From Lachancea thermotolerans CBS 6340 (taxonomy: Eukaryota; Ascomycota; Saccharomycetes; Saccharomycetales; Saccharomycetaceae), in NCBI RefSeq assembly GCF_000142805.1, contig NC_013083.1, positions 682,001-746,000 on the forward strand: DNA of 64,000 nt. Reading direction: 5' to 3'. Positions 49,432 through 58,039 of the stretch are shown here, in pieces. Under the pieces are notes generated by a model. It was given only the letters and a program-made list of their open reading frames with translations, was not told the DNA's origin and searched no databases. The position numbers were made by a program, and so were the translations under genes. Within the stretch, counting starts at the first letter, position 1. Every line of letters starts with the position of its first letter.

Positions 49432-51006
49432 ATGCTACGTCCCGCGAGCCCCCTCGCACGCAGCCTCGCCCGCGGGCTCTCCACCGCGCTCGACTTCGCG
49501 CGCAGAAACGAGGCCATCGCGGCGCGCGCCCGCGACTTCTACCCGTCGCTGTCGCGCGTCGCGCCAGCGACAGCCACGGTCGCGGGCTTCGTCCGCAAGT
49601 ACTGCGACCTTGAGCACGACCGGCCGGACCTTCGCGAGGTGCTGCGCGCGCGCGTCGACTCCGTGCGCGTCGCGGGCAAAAACATGTGCTTCGTCGACGT
49701 CTCCAGCGCGCGCTGCTCCACGCAGCTCATCCTCAACTACAACGTCATGGCCGCGCACGCGGCGCCCGGCGCCGCGGCGCTGTCGCGCCAGCAGTTCTTC
49801 CAGCACGTCCAGGACCTGCGTCCCGGCGACCACGTCCAGGCGTGCGGGTTCCCGGGCCGCTCGCAGCGCGAGCGCACGCTCTCGCTCAAGTGCACGCAGC
49901 TCACGACGCTGCTGGCGCCCGCGCTGCGCGCGCTGCCGCCTCGGCTGTCGGACCCCGCGAAGCGCAACCAGAACCGGGTCCTGGACTACCTGGTCAACGG
50001 GCACGACGCGCTGCGCGTGCGCCACAGCGTGCTCTCCGCGCTGCGTGAGTTCCTCGACGCGCGCGGCTTCCTCGAGGCCGAGACCCCGGTTCTGTCGCCC
50101 AAGGCCAACGGCGCGGCCGCGGAGCCCTTCACGACGCGCACCAACGCGACCAACGCGGCGCTCCAGCTGCGCGTCGCGCCCGAGCTGTGGCTCAAGCGGC
50201 TCGTCGTCGCGGGCGTCGACCGCGTCTACGAGCTCGGCCGCGTCTTCCGCAACGAGGGCGTGGACGCGTCGCACAACCCGGAGTTCACGACCCTCGAGTT
50301 CTACCAGACCTACGCGTCCATGGAAGACCTCATCGCGCTCGCCGAGCAGCTCCTGCTCCACGTGCTCGAGCGCGCCGACACCGCGCGTGCGCGCGAGCTC
50401 AAAGCCGTGCTGCTCGCCAACGGCGGCCGCTTCGCCCGCGTCGAGTTCCTGCCGACCCTGCAGCGCGAAACCGGCATCGACTTCTCTCAGCTGGACCTCG
50501 CCGACCCGCGCGCGCTGGCTGCGGCCCTCGAGGCCCGCGGAATCGAGCTCGACACGGCGGACCGCTCTCCACAGCAGATCCTCAACGCGCTGTGCGCGCG
50601 TTACATAGAGGATCGCCATTGCCGCGGCTCGCTGCCGACGCTCATCTTCCACCACCCGACCGTGATGTCCCCGCTGGCCAAGGGCAACCCGGACGACGAC
50701 ATGCTGACCACCAAGCGCTTCGAGGTCTTCATCGGGGGCAAGGAATACATTAACGCCTACGAAGAGGAGAACTGCCCGCAGGCGCAGCTACAAAAGTTCG
50801 AGGCCCAGCAACAGGCCCAGGAAGCCTACGGCGACAGAGAGTCGTTGGCCATTGACCACGCCTACGTGGACGCCATGAAGTGGGGGATGCCCCCTATAGG
50901 CGGCTTTGGCGTCGGCATCGACCGGCTCTGCATGCTGCTCACCGGCGACACGCGCATTGAGCGCGTGCTGAGCTTTGGAACCATTGACGATATAGGCAAG
51001 CAATAG
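49432..51006 (+). CDS. MSK1: Mitochondrial lysyl-tRNA synthetase
   Basis: Msk1 charges mitochondrial tRNA-Lys and in S. cerevisiae also assists import of a nuclear tRNA-Lys. The ATG at 49432 yields 524 residues (576 in S. cerevisiae) with an Arg/Leu/Ser presequence (MLRPASPLARSLARGLS). An OB-fold anticodon-binding domain (about 65-175) precedes the class II catalytic core. Motif 2 is ELGRVFRNEGVDASHNPEF (about 266-284), an ELEE-like stretch follows, and motif 3 is GFGVGIDRLCMLLTG (about 490-504). Base composition is extreme for yeast: one sampled 60-base line (50161-50220) is 75% G+C. In-frame codons upstream to 49351 contain no ATG. Motifs are intact, so the gene appears functional. Confidence 0.93.
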   Translation: MLRPASPLARSLARGLSTALDFARRNEAIAARARDFYPSLSRVAPATATVAGFVRKYCDLEHDRPDLREVLRARVDSVRVAGKNMCFVDVSSARCSTQLILNYNVMAAHAAPGAAALSRQQFFQHVQDLRPGDHVQACGFPGRSQRERTLSLKCTQLTTLLAPALRALPPRLSDPAKRNQNRVLDYLVNGHDALRVRHSVLSALREFLDARGFLEAETPVLSPKANGAAAEPFTTRTNATNAALQLRVAPELWLKRLVVAGVDRVYELGRVFRNEGVDASHNPEFTTLEFYQTYASMEDLIALAEQLLLHVLERADTARARELKAVLLANGGRFARVEFLPTLQRETGIDFSQLDLADPRALAAALEARGIELDTADRSPQQILNALCARYIEDRHCRGSLPTLIFHHPTVMSPLAKGNPDDDMLTTKRFEVFIGGKEYINAYEEENCPQAQLQKFEAQQQAQEAYGDRESLAIDHAYVDAMKWGMPPIGGFGVGIDRLCMLLTGDTRIERVLSFGTIDDIGKQ

Positions 51007-51094
51007 AGGCAAGAGACTGCAATTGCGCCGCGCACGCGCGTCCGCGCCTTGTCCCGATGACCTTCATGTACATACGCGGTATTAATATACACAC

Positions 51095-51122
51095 ATATAT
51101 ATATATATATATATGTATATAT
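51095..51122. repeat. (AT)n microsatellite between MSK1 and RNH201
   Basis: Alternating A and T runs for about 28 bases with one G interruption at 51115, preceded by ACACAC. It lies in the 193-base spacer and probably varies in length between strains. It is a sharp AT island between two GC-rich genes. Confidence 0.85.
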
Positions 51123-51199
51123 TAACTACTGAAAAAGCTAGCTCATCGCCGAACTTTCCAGGGCTCACCAAGGCCATAAAACGCAAGAGATCCACAACA

Positions 51200-52141
51200 A
51201 TGAGCGCCAATTGCGGGTCATATCGCACCCCCAAATCACCAGAGCCGCTCGCCGAGCTGCCGCCAACCGTGCTCGAGGCAAAGGACTCGCTGCACAGCCG
51301 GACGTTCTACTCTGAAGTGCCACAGCAGATCCGCGACAGCGGGTGCGCGGTAATCCTCGGTGTCGACGAGGCGGGCCGCGGGCCTGTTCTGGGCCCCATG
51401 GTCTACGGCATCAGCTACTGCACGCGCGAGTACCAGGACGAGGTGCTGAAAAAGCGCTACGCGTTCGACGACTCGAAAAAACTGACGGACCCGGTGAGAC
51501 GGGACCTGTTCCAGAGAATGTACACGGGCGAGATCGACCAGGTGGGGTACGCCACGACATGCATCAGCGCGTGCGACATCTCGAGCGGGATGCTGCGGTT
51601 CCCGCCCGAGAAGAACTACAACCTGAACGAGCAAGCGCACGACGTGACCATTGCGCTGATCCGCGGCGTGCTGGAGCGCGGCGTGGCCGTCGAGCACGTC
51701 TATGTAGACACTGTGGGCCCGCCTGCGACGTACCAGCGCAAGCTGGAGGGCCTGTTCCCCAGCATCAAGTTTACGGTCGCCAAAAAGGCCGATTCTCTGT
51801 TCTGCGTCGTGAGCGTGGCCAGTGTCGTGGCCAAGGTGACGAGGGACGTGCTAATAGAGCTGTTGCGCGCGCGCCCCGACGAGGTCCTGGGGTCCGGCTA
51901 CCCGTCCGACGCAAAGACGACGGCGTGGCTGCGCTCGAACCGGACCGCGCTCTTCGGCTGGCCGCTGCAGACTGTGCGCTTCTCCTGGCAGACATCCCAG
52001 ACGCTGCTAGACAGAAACCCGGACGCCGTGCCCATCGAGTGGGAGGACGACTACATCGGTAAGGGCTCGCAGTCGATGGCCGCGATGTTTCAGCCCGCTG
52101 AGAAGGCTGTAACGCTGGACAACTGGTACAGTGTAGAGTGA
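51200..52141 (+). CDS. RNH201: RNase H2 catalytic subunit
   Basis: Rnh201 is the catalytic subunit of RNase H2, which with Rnh202 and Rnh203 removes RNA from RNA-DNA hybrids and single ribonucleotides from DNA. The 313 residues (307 in S. cerevisiae) contain the type 2 RNase H motifs [17 protein letters not shown] (about 53-69, catalytic Asp-Glu), FDDSKKLT (about 92), [10 protein letters not shown] (about 170), with the third Asp, and [21 protein letters not shown] (split at about 195-215). The ATG at 51200 is chosen because the upstream frame overlaps the AT repeat and adds a non-conserved segment. Confidence 0.95.
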   Translation: MSANCGSYRTPKSPEPLAELPPTVLEAKDSLHSRTFYSEVPQQIRDSGCAVILGVDEAGRGPVLGPMVYGISYCTREYQDEVLKKRYAFDDSKKLTDPVRRDLFQRMYTGEIDQVGYATTCISACDISSGMLRFPPEKNYNLNEQAHDVTIALIRGVLERGVAVEHVYVDTVGPPATYQRKLEGLFPSIKFTVAKKADSLFCVVSVASVVAKVTRDVLIELLRARPDEVLGSGYPSDAKTTAWLRSNRTALFGWPLQTVRFSWQTSQTLLDRNPDAVPIEWEDDYIGKGSQSMAAMFQPAEKAVTLDNWYSVE

Positions 52142-52670
52142 GTGATGAACGTGGCACGATCATTGTGCCGATGTGCGTGGCCGGCGCGAAGTGACTCGCC
52201 TACTACGTCGCCAGAAGCTTTCTGAAGAGGCCTTCTGGACCCTGTGATGGGTCCCGTACACCGCACCGGCCCCAGAAACTCCCAATGTCCCGCTACGAGA
52301 GCAGGATAAACACAGAACACACACATGGGCGTGCTGCGCGCGACCCAGGCCCAGACACTGGTGCCAGGGCCTCGGCGGCTCCACCTCGGCGGCTATTTCC
52401 AGGGCCCTGGCCCATGGCACGTGACATGAACCGCCTATCTCTTATCTCATTGGACGATTAAAATTTTTTCGATCCTCAACTTTCGTGACCGTTGCAAGTA
52501 TAAAAGGGAACATGCCCTAGCGATTAAGGTCTACGAAGGGCCAGCCAAGGGAACGACACTCGCAAGTTAGCATCCACCAACGCAGACCCAGCCAAACTTC
52601 CAGCAGAAGGTCAGGCAGCTATCGCAACAGTCGAAATAAGAACAAGTGGAAGCAGCGCGAGGAGCAGAAA
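52142..52670. other. RNH201-LAT1 intergenic region
   Basis: A 529-base tandem spacer with a CACGTG near 52418 and a TATAAAA at 52499-52505, about 170 bases before the LAT1 ATG. Otherwise plain. Confidence 0.6.
52499..52505 (+). promoter_or_regulatory. TATA box of LAT1
   Basis: TATAAAA lies 166 bases upstream of the ATG at 52671. Assigned by match and spacing. Confidence 0.5.
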
Positions 52671-54086
52671 ATGTCCAGTTTCATTCGCACAGTACCCCGG
52701 ATTAGAAGCGCAGTGCTGCGCAGCGCAAGACTGCAGCTGCGGACGTACGCGTCGTCGTACCCACCACACACAGTGATCGGGATGCCTGCGCTGTCGCCCA
52801 CGATGACGCAGGGCAACATCGCGGTGTGGAACAAGCAGGTGGGCGACAAGCTGGAACCCGGCGAGGCCATCGCGGAAATCGAGACCGACAAGGCGCAGAT
52901 GGACTTCGAGTTCCAGGAAGACGGGTTCCTGGCCAAGATCCTGGAGCCTGCGGGCGCCAAGGACCTACCCGTGGGCAAGCCCATCGCCGTGTACGTGGAG
53001 GAGGAGGGCGACGTGGCCGCGTTCAAGGACTTCAAGGTCGAGGAGACCGCGCCCGCCAAGAGCGAGAAGCCTGTCGCGGACGCCAAGCCTGCTGAGGACA
53101 ATAAGTCCGCCAAGGATGACAAGCCCGCCAAGAAGCCTAGCGCCTCGAAGCAGGCCGCCTCGGGCAAGCCTGCCGGCGACCGCATCTTCGCGTCGCCACT
53201 GGCCAAGAACATCGCGCTGCAGCACGGTGTCGCGCTCAAGTCCGTCACGGGCACCGGTCCCCACGGCAGAATCACCAAATCCGACGTCGAGGAGTTCCTG
53301 AGCAAGTCTCCAGCGGCCTCTGCAGGTGGCTCGGCCGCCGCGGGCACTGCGGCCGCTGCTGCCGCGCCAGCGGGCCCTGGCGCTCAGTACGAGGACATCC
53401 CTATCTCCAACATGAGAAAGATCATTGGCGACCGTCTGCTCGAGTCCACTTCCGGCACCCCCGCCTACATCGTGTCCTCGCAGATCTCAGTCTCCAAGCT
53501 GCTAAAGCTCAGACAGTCGCTCAACGCCTCTGGCAAGGACCAGTACAAGCTCTCTGTCAACGACATGCTGATCAAGGCTGTCACCGTGGCTGCACAAAGA
53601 GTGCCTGACGCCAACGCCTACTGGCTGGCCAACGAGGGCGTGATCCGCAAGTTCAAGAACGTCGATGTCTCCGTCGCTGTCGCTACGCCCAACGGCCTCC
53701 TGACCCCTATTGTCAAGAACGCCCACGCCAAGGGCCTCGTCTCCATCTCTTCTGAGATCAAGGAGCTCGGCAAGCGTGCCAAGATCAACAAGTTGAAGCC
53801 TGAGGAGTTCCAGGGCGGTACCATCTGCATTTCCAACCTGGGTATGAACAACGCCGTTTCCATGTTCACCTCCATCATCAACCCACCCCAGTCTACCATT
53901 CTGGCCATTGGCACCGTGCAGAGAGTTCCTGTGGAGGACGCTGGCGCTGAATACGGCTTCATCTTCGAAGACAAGATCAACATCACCGGTACCTTTGACC
54001 ACAGAACCATCGACGGCGCCCGCGCTGGCGACTTCATGAGGGAACTCAAGAAGGTGGTCGAGAACCCTCTCGAGATGCTGCTATAA
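52671..54086 (+). CDS. LAT1: Pyruvate dehydrogenase E2, dihydrolipoamide acetyltransferase
   Basis: Lat1 forms the core of the mitochondrial pyruvate dehydrogenase complex and passes the acetyl group from lipoamide to CoA. The 471 residues (482 in S. cerevisiae) begin with a presequence (about 1-28). The lipoyl domain (about 34-115) has its lipoylated Lys in ETDKAQMDFE (about 71). An Ala/Lys/Pro linker follows, then the E1-binding domain (about 177-212, FASPLAKNIALQHGV) and a second Ala-rich linker. The acetyltransferase domain (about 240-471) carries the active-site His in FDHRTIDGA (about 442-450). Motifs are complete. Codon use is strongly biased, as expected for a well-expressed enzyme. 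Confidence 0.97.
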   Translation: MSSFIRTVPRIRSAVLRSARLQLRTYASSYPPHTVIGMPALSPTMTQGNIAVWNKQVGDKLEPGEAIAEIETDKAQMDFEFQEDGFLAKILEPAGAKDLPVGKPIAVYVEEEGDVAAFKDFKVEETAPAKSEKPVADAKPAEDNKSAKDDKPAKKPSASKQAASGKPAGDRIFASPLAKNIALQHGVALKSVTGTGPHGRITKSDVEEFLSKSPAASAGGSAAAGTAAAAAAPAGPGAQYEDIPISNMRKIIGDRLLESTSGTPAYIVSSQISVSKLLKLRQSLNASGKDQYKLSVNDMLIKAVTVAAQRVPDANAYWLANEGVIRKFKNVDVSVAVATPNGLLTPIVKNAHAKGLVSISSEIKELGKRAKINKLKPEEFQGGTICISNLGMNNAVSMFTSIINPPQSTILAIGTVQRVPVEDAGAEYGFIFEDKINITGTFDHRTIDGARAGDFMRELKKVVENPLEMLL

Positions 54087-54459
54087 GGCCCGCACATGTA
54101 TTGAGAAGTCTCCGAGTGCCTCCGGTCGCTGAAGAACGGAAAATTGTGTTGAAATCAAACGCAGGAAAACGGCTTGCTGGGGCCTGCGCGAGCAACTACA
54201 TGTAGTTTAATCACCCCCCGGATATGAGTACGTACCAGCAGATGCTATGAATGAATGAACTTCGAGCCGGAACCTTTTATAAGCTGAAGAACTATGAACA
54301 GGCTTCCCAGATATCCTGTTCACTAGACACGGCAGGTCTAAATATTCAAAAATCTCACTGCAAAATAATTCACACATATTTATCTTTGAATAAAAGTTCA
54401 TCTTCACCAGCCTAATCAAGCCGTGAATATCTCCTCCAAGACCACCAAGCACTTTCAAA
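54087..54459. other. LAT1-TOM7 intergenic region
   Basis: A 373-base tandem spacer where base composition returns to AT-rich. No RNA gene is visible. Confidence 0.5.
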
Positions 54460-54642
54460 ATGGCATACCTTCCATCCTTCATACTTAGTGACGAGTCCAA
54501 GGAACGTATCACAAAGATCCTGAACCTTTCTCAAACGGTGGCGCACTACGGCTGGTTACCCTTCGTCCTGTACTTGGGCTGGGCGCACACCTCCAACAGA
54601 CCAAACCTGTTCAGCTTGCTGAGCCCTCTGCCAAGTGTCTAA
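54460..54642 (+). CDS. TOM7: Tom7, small subunit of the TOM translocase
   Basis: Tom7 is a tiny tail-spanning subunit of the mitochondrial outer-membrane import complex; it modulates assembly of Tom40 with Tom22. The 60 residues equal the S. cerevisiae length. A polar N-terminal helix (SDESKERITKILNLSQTV) is followed by one membrane helix (HYGWLPFVLYLGW, about 29-41), and a short tail with the conserved Pro-Leu pattern. Placed between LAT1 and FLX1/RPL16, it agrees with YNL070W. Confidence 0.95.
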   Translation: MAYLPSFILSDESKERITKILNLSQTVAHYGWLPFVLYLGWAHTSNRPNLFSLLSPLPSV

Positions 54643-54936
54643 GGTGCTGCTGTTCCATGCGGCGCCTCGGGCAGCCACCGCGTCCGGAGCGTGAACACTT
54701 AGACCCCAGGACTGCATGTAATGTATTGTATTGCTTGTATATATGAGTGAATGAACAAAGAATTGCTCAGCGAGACGGCACTGCTTGCCGCAGCGGAAAT
54801 GGAGTGCTACACCACTGCATGCTTGGGATTGAGAGTCTTGCGCGAGCTTTCGCGACGACTTGCGCGAAACTAACGGAACCTTAGATTGTAATCACTCGTA
54901 ATTTCAGCTAAAAACCACCAAATACAGGCGCCCTTG

Positions 54937-55866
54937 ATGGCTCATGAGTTCACGCCCTTGCAAAGAGAGATCATTGCCGGCTTGAGCGCGGGGACCCTGA
55001 CCACAGTTGCTACGCATCCCCTCGACCTCGTCAAGCTTCGGCTGCAACTCTTGGCAACGTCGCATCAGTCGCACGGTTATACAGAGGTCATCAAAACCAT
55101 TGTCACGGACTCGAAAGCCAATGGGACCTTTATCCGGGAAGCCTACAGAGGCCTGGGGGTTAACCTGGTAGGAAACTCCATCGCATGGGGCCTGTATTTT
55201 GGCCTGTACCGCTTCTCCAAAGATGCAGTCTACCGCATGTGGACCAAGGACCCTGATTCGGACGGCCAGACATCCTTCCAGAAGGACAGTACCATGGGGC
55301 CACTATTCTACCTTGCGTCTGCAGCGCTTAGCGGAATTGCCACGGCGGTACTTACGAATCCGATCTGGGTCGTCAAGACCAGGATCATGTCCACCAACGC
55401 GCGAGCTGCTCACGGCTACAAGACAATGTGGGACGGTATCCGCAAGATATACACACAAGAAGGGCTCACAGGGTTCTGGAGAGGCCTGCTGCCATCTCTG
55501 TTTGGCGTCGGGCAGGGTGCTATATACTTCACGGCGTATGATTCGCTCAAACACCGGTATTTCGCGAGTAGAGGAATCCACAAAGAACAGAAACTGGACA
55601 ACCTAGAGAATATCGCACTCACATCCGTTAGCAGAATGGTCTCAGTGTCGGCGGTGTATCCCCTGCAGCTACTCAAATCAAACCTGCAAAGTTTCGAAGC
55701 TGTAAAACAACAAAATTCGTACAAGCTCTGGGCCCTGATAAGGTCGATCTACTACAAAGACGGTGCCAAAGGGCTATACAAGGGACTCTCGGCAAATCTT
55801 GTTCGCGCTCTGCCCTCCACATGCATAACGTTTTGCATCTACGAAAACATGAGGCACTGGCTATAA
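54937..55866 (+). CDS. FLX1: Flx1, mitochondrial FAD carrier
   Basis: Flx1 is an inner-membrane carrier that moves FAD or a related flavin cofactor, supporting mitochondrial flavoenzymes. The 309 residues (311 in S. cerevisiae) make three mitochondrial-carrier repeats with signatures PLDLVKLR (about 30), PIWVVKTR (about 146) and PLQLLKSN (about 248). The second and third deviate from the acidic consensus in the way known for folate/FAD carriers. The ATG at 54937 is used since the codon before it is TTG. Together with CSM2 and ASG1 it comes from the chromosome IX track of the duplicated order. Confidence 0.94.
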   Translation: MAHEFTPLQREIIAGLSAGTLTTVATHPLDLVKLRLQLLATSHQSHGYTEVIKTIVTDSKANGTFIREAYRGLGVNLVGNSIAWGLYFGLYRFSKDAVYRMWTKDPDSDGQTSFQKDSTMGPLFYLASAALSGIATAVLTNPIWVVKTRIMSTNARAAHGYKTMWDGIRKIYTQEGLTGFWRGLLPSLFGVGQGAIYFTAYDSLKHRYFASRGIHKEQKLDNLENIALTSVSRMVSVSAVYPLQLLKSNLQSFEAVKQQNSYKLWALIRSIYYKDGAKGLYKGLSANLVRALPSTCITFCIYENMRHWL

Positions 55867-56009
55867 GCCGGGGCCGTTATTTATATTGAGTATATGTACA
55901 TATTCCAAGGACGGGTTGAAACGAATAAAACTTTACAATTTTATTAGTGGTTAAGTTATACAAAAAACTTTAGATTGGTGGAGGTTTGTTTATACACACT
56001 TGATGAGAT

Positions 56010-56847
56010 TTAGTAACCGAGAGTGGCCAACTTCTGAGCAGCTTCGGATTCAGAGGTGGCGGCCTTGGCGGCAGTGACCTTCTTGTTGAAAGCCTTCTTC
56101 TTGGCGTAGTATTCGGCAGATCTGACCTTTCTCTTCTCTTCCAACTTGGCGACGACGTCCTCGTACTTCCAGCCGACAGAGGTAGACAACTTACCGACAG
56201 TGGTGTACTTTCTGCCTGGCTTCAATCTCAAGACTCTCAAAGCCTGTGGGACGACAACTCTCTTCTTCTTGTCGTATGGAGGTGGAACACCCTCGAAAAC
56301 CTTCAAGCGCTCCATGGCGGCCTTACCACGGGCAGTCTTGTGGGAAACCATACCACGGACAGCCTTGTAGAAGATTCTGGATGGGGCTCTGAAGTGGAAT
56401 GGACCACGGGTCTTGTTGAAGGCGGTAGCCTTTCTCAAGAAGTCGTGGTACTTCAACTTGTTTCTGAAGAACTCACCAGAGATGTTCAAAGACTCAGCTC
56501 TGACAACAACGATCTTTTGACCGTTCAACAATTGCTTAGCAACAGTCGAGGCCAAACGACCCAACAAGTGGCCCTTACCTGTGAAAGAAGTTAGTAAAAA
56601 CGATCTGTGTTCCCGGGAACTCGACGAGCGTCTGGCAGCGGGCACAGCCACAAGCGTGTGTTAGCGTATGGACTTTGGTCTCAAGCCTCACTGCATCCTG
56701 CGAAAAATATCCCCACAATTTTCATCGGTTGACCACCCCAGCCATTGGTTCGCAAATGGCTCCAGCTCGCTCATCTCGTTCTCCCAAAATCCTAGCGTTT
56801 ATCTCGAACGTACCATCAATAACAACAACTGGCTCGAAAGAAGACAT
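56010..56847 (-). CDS. RPL16: Ribosomal protein uL13 (Rpl16), with intron
   Basis: Rpl16 is uL13, a 60S ribosomal protein. Coding exons are 56847-56814 (34 bases, [11 protein letters not shown] plus one base) and 56578-56010, giving 200 residues (199 in S. cerevisiae). The chain starts [20 protein letters not shown] and contains [20 protein letters not shown] near the C-terminus. The intron of 235 bases (56813-56579) has GTACGT, TACTAAC at 56596-56590 and CACAG. Its place inside the GKG codon group is the same as in S. cerevisiae RPL16A and RPL16B. An intron-derived frame start in exon 2 is spurious. One gene here corresponds to both S. cerevisiae copies. Confidence 0.97.
56579..56813 (-). 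other. Spliceosomal intron of RPL16
   Basis: This 235-base intron begins GTACGT (one base off the usual GTATGT). Its branch site TACTAAC lies only 11 bases before the CACAG acceptor boundary. Confidence 0.95.
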
Positions 56848-57376
56848 CTCTATTGGTTGTGCTTTGCTGCTTCTGCTGTGGAACAAGTAAACCGATGGTC
56901 AAATTCAATCTTGTTTTTTCCAATCTACCGTGGTCAGGTTACTGCAGGTCTGGCAGCTACCAGGTAGCGGATACTGCGGTGCCAGACAGAGTCCAGGCAG
57001 GTTTCGCAGAGAGCTAGGCAGGGCCTGTGCTGGCCCCAGAGGGAGGTTAGGCAGAGTCTGCCGGGATTGCAGAGGGGTGGGAGCCGCAACCGGGAGGAAC
57101 CTAGGCGGACGGCTCCGGTTGGAGCCGCGCCACCAACGGGGGAGGTAGGGCGAGCCCGCGCCGTTTCGCCGCCCGCTCACAGAGCTTCGCGATGCCTTCT
57201 TGGCGACCCACGCAACTTTTCCACCCACGCAGAAACAACTTTTTTTGGCTTGTGACAAAAATCAAAGATGTCTGGGTTAAACAGTCCAAGAATGGTATCA
57301 TTGCGAACGTAAATCGCGCGTATCACTTTGTACTGGATCGGCTCATATGTCCAGTCACGTGATAGTCAATAACGGC
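56848..57376. other. RPL16 promoter with GC-rich repeat-like block
   Basis: The 529 bases between RPL16 and the end of CSM2 include a GC-rich block (about 56.94-57.18 kb) with repeated GGCAG and short purine-rich variants. A CACGTG is at 57356-57361. I cannot pick out clear Rap1 sites by eye. Confidence 0.5.
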
Positions 57377-58039
57377 TTATATCACCCGATCTGCATAGAA
57401 CTTCATTAAGTAGACAGCGATTGAGTTCAGGTTGTTCGGGGCACCAGAACGGTAGTCAGAGCGAGGCCTCTTGGATGGTGGAGGAGCGTTTTGGCTCGAG
57501 TCGTTTGAGCCCGGAAGGTTTATTCCGCGCGGCTTTTGTTGCACTTCAAAAAGCAGTACCGCTTTCAGCAACAGTGGGTCCGTGTTAGCCATCATGCGCA
57601 CTCGCAGCATTATGTCCTTCAGCAGCAAGTGAGCACGGGCCTGGTCTTTAAGAGCTGTATTGCGGAAAATAACATCCAGTCCGCGGATAACCACGCAAAC
57701 CTGGGGCTGGGGGGCCGAGGGGTCGCGCAGGCGCGTAGAGTGTGACATTTGTGCCGAACTTACCACCTGGCTCACTACGCTGGATAGCTCTTCCATGTCG
57801 AGACTTGCCATTATTCTCACGTTCTCGTACACTGCGGCGTTCTCCTTAGGGGGAACTAGCCTGCAGAACTCCTTAATGGGGAAGCGGTCCATCGCATCGA
57901 TGAAGTACAGCGTCTTGGCCGACTGCTCTGCGGAATCAACGGTGAGAAATGTTGCCATCATCTTGGAGATACATTCCTCGTCGGAGTCGAACCAAAGCAC
58001 AACCTTGTCATTGGGCAAAAGGGCTGGCGCGGGTTCCAT
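57377..58039 (-). CDS. CSM2: Csm2, Shu-complex recombination protein
   Basis: Csm2 is a Rad51-paralogue-like subunit of the Shu complex (Shu1, Shu2, Psy3, Csm2), which promotes Rad51 filament formation at stalled forks and in meiosis. The 220-residue product (213 in S. cerevisiae) shares YFIDAMDRFP...LVPP, the YENVRI and LDMEEL blocks, FRNTALKDQARAHLLLKD, and the end YLMKFYADRVI with the known protein. There is no intact Walker A, as expected for Csm2. The frame extends to a GTG at 58063, but the first ATG is at 58039. Lies next to RPL16 and FKH as on chromosome IX. Confidence 0.93.
   Translation of the reverse strand: MEPAPALLPNDKVVLWFDSDEECISKMMATFLTVDSAEQSAKTLYFIDAMDRFPIKEFCRLVPPKENAAVYENVRIMASLDMEELSSVVSQVVSSAQMSHSTRLRDPSAPQPQVCVVIRGLDVIFRNTALKDQARAHLLLKDIMLRVRMMANTDPLLLKAVLLFEVQQKPRGINLPGSNDSSQNAPPPSKRPRSDYRSGAPNNLNSIAVYLMKFYADRVI

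Noticed and set aside
49292-50655. Long overlapping frames on both strands across MSK1 (over 400 codons)
   Set aside because: High GC content leaves few stops; these frames give Arg/Ser- or Gln/Val/Arg-rich products, while the third frame has intact class II synthetase motifs.
54643-54936. Search for snR68 directly before FLX1, its S. cerevisiae position
   Set aside because: No C box and D box pair with a closing stem is present there; the matching element is instead at 49.1-49.2 kb.
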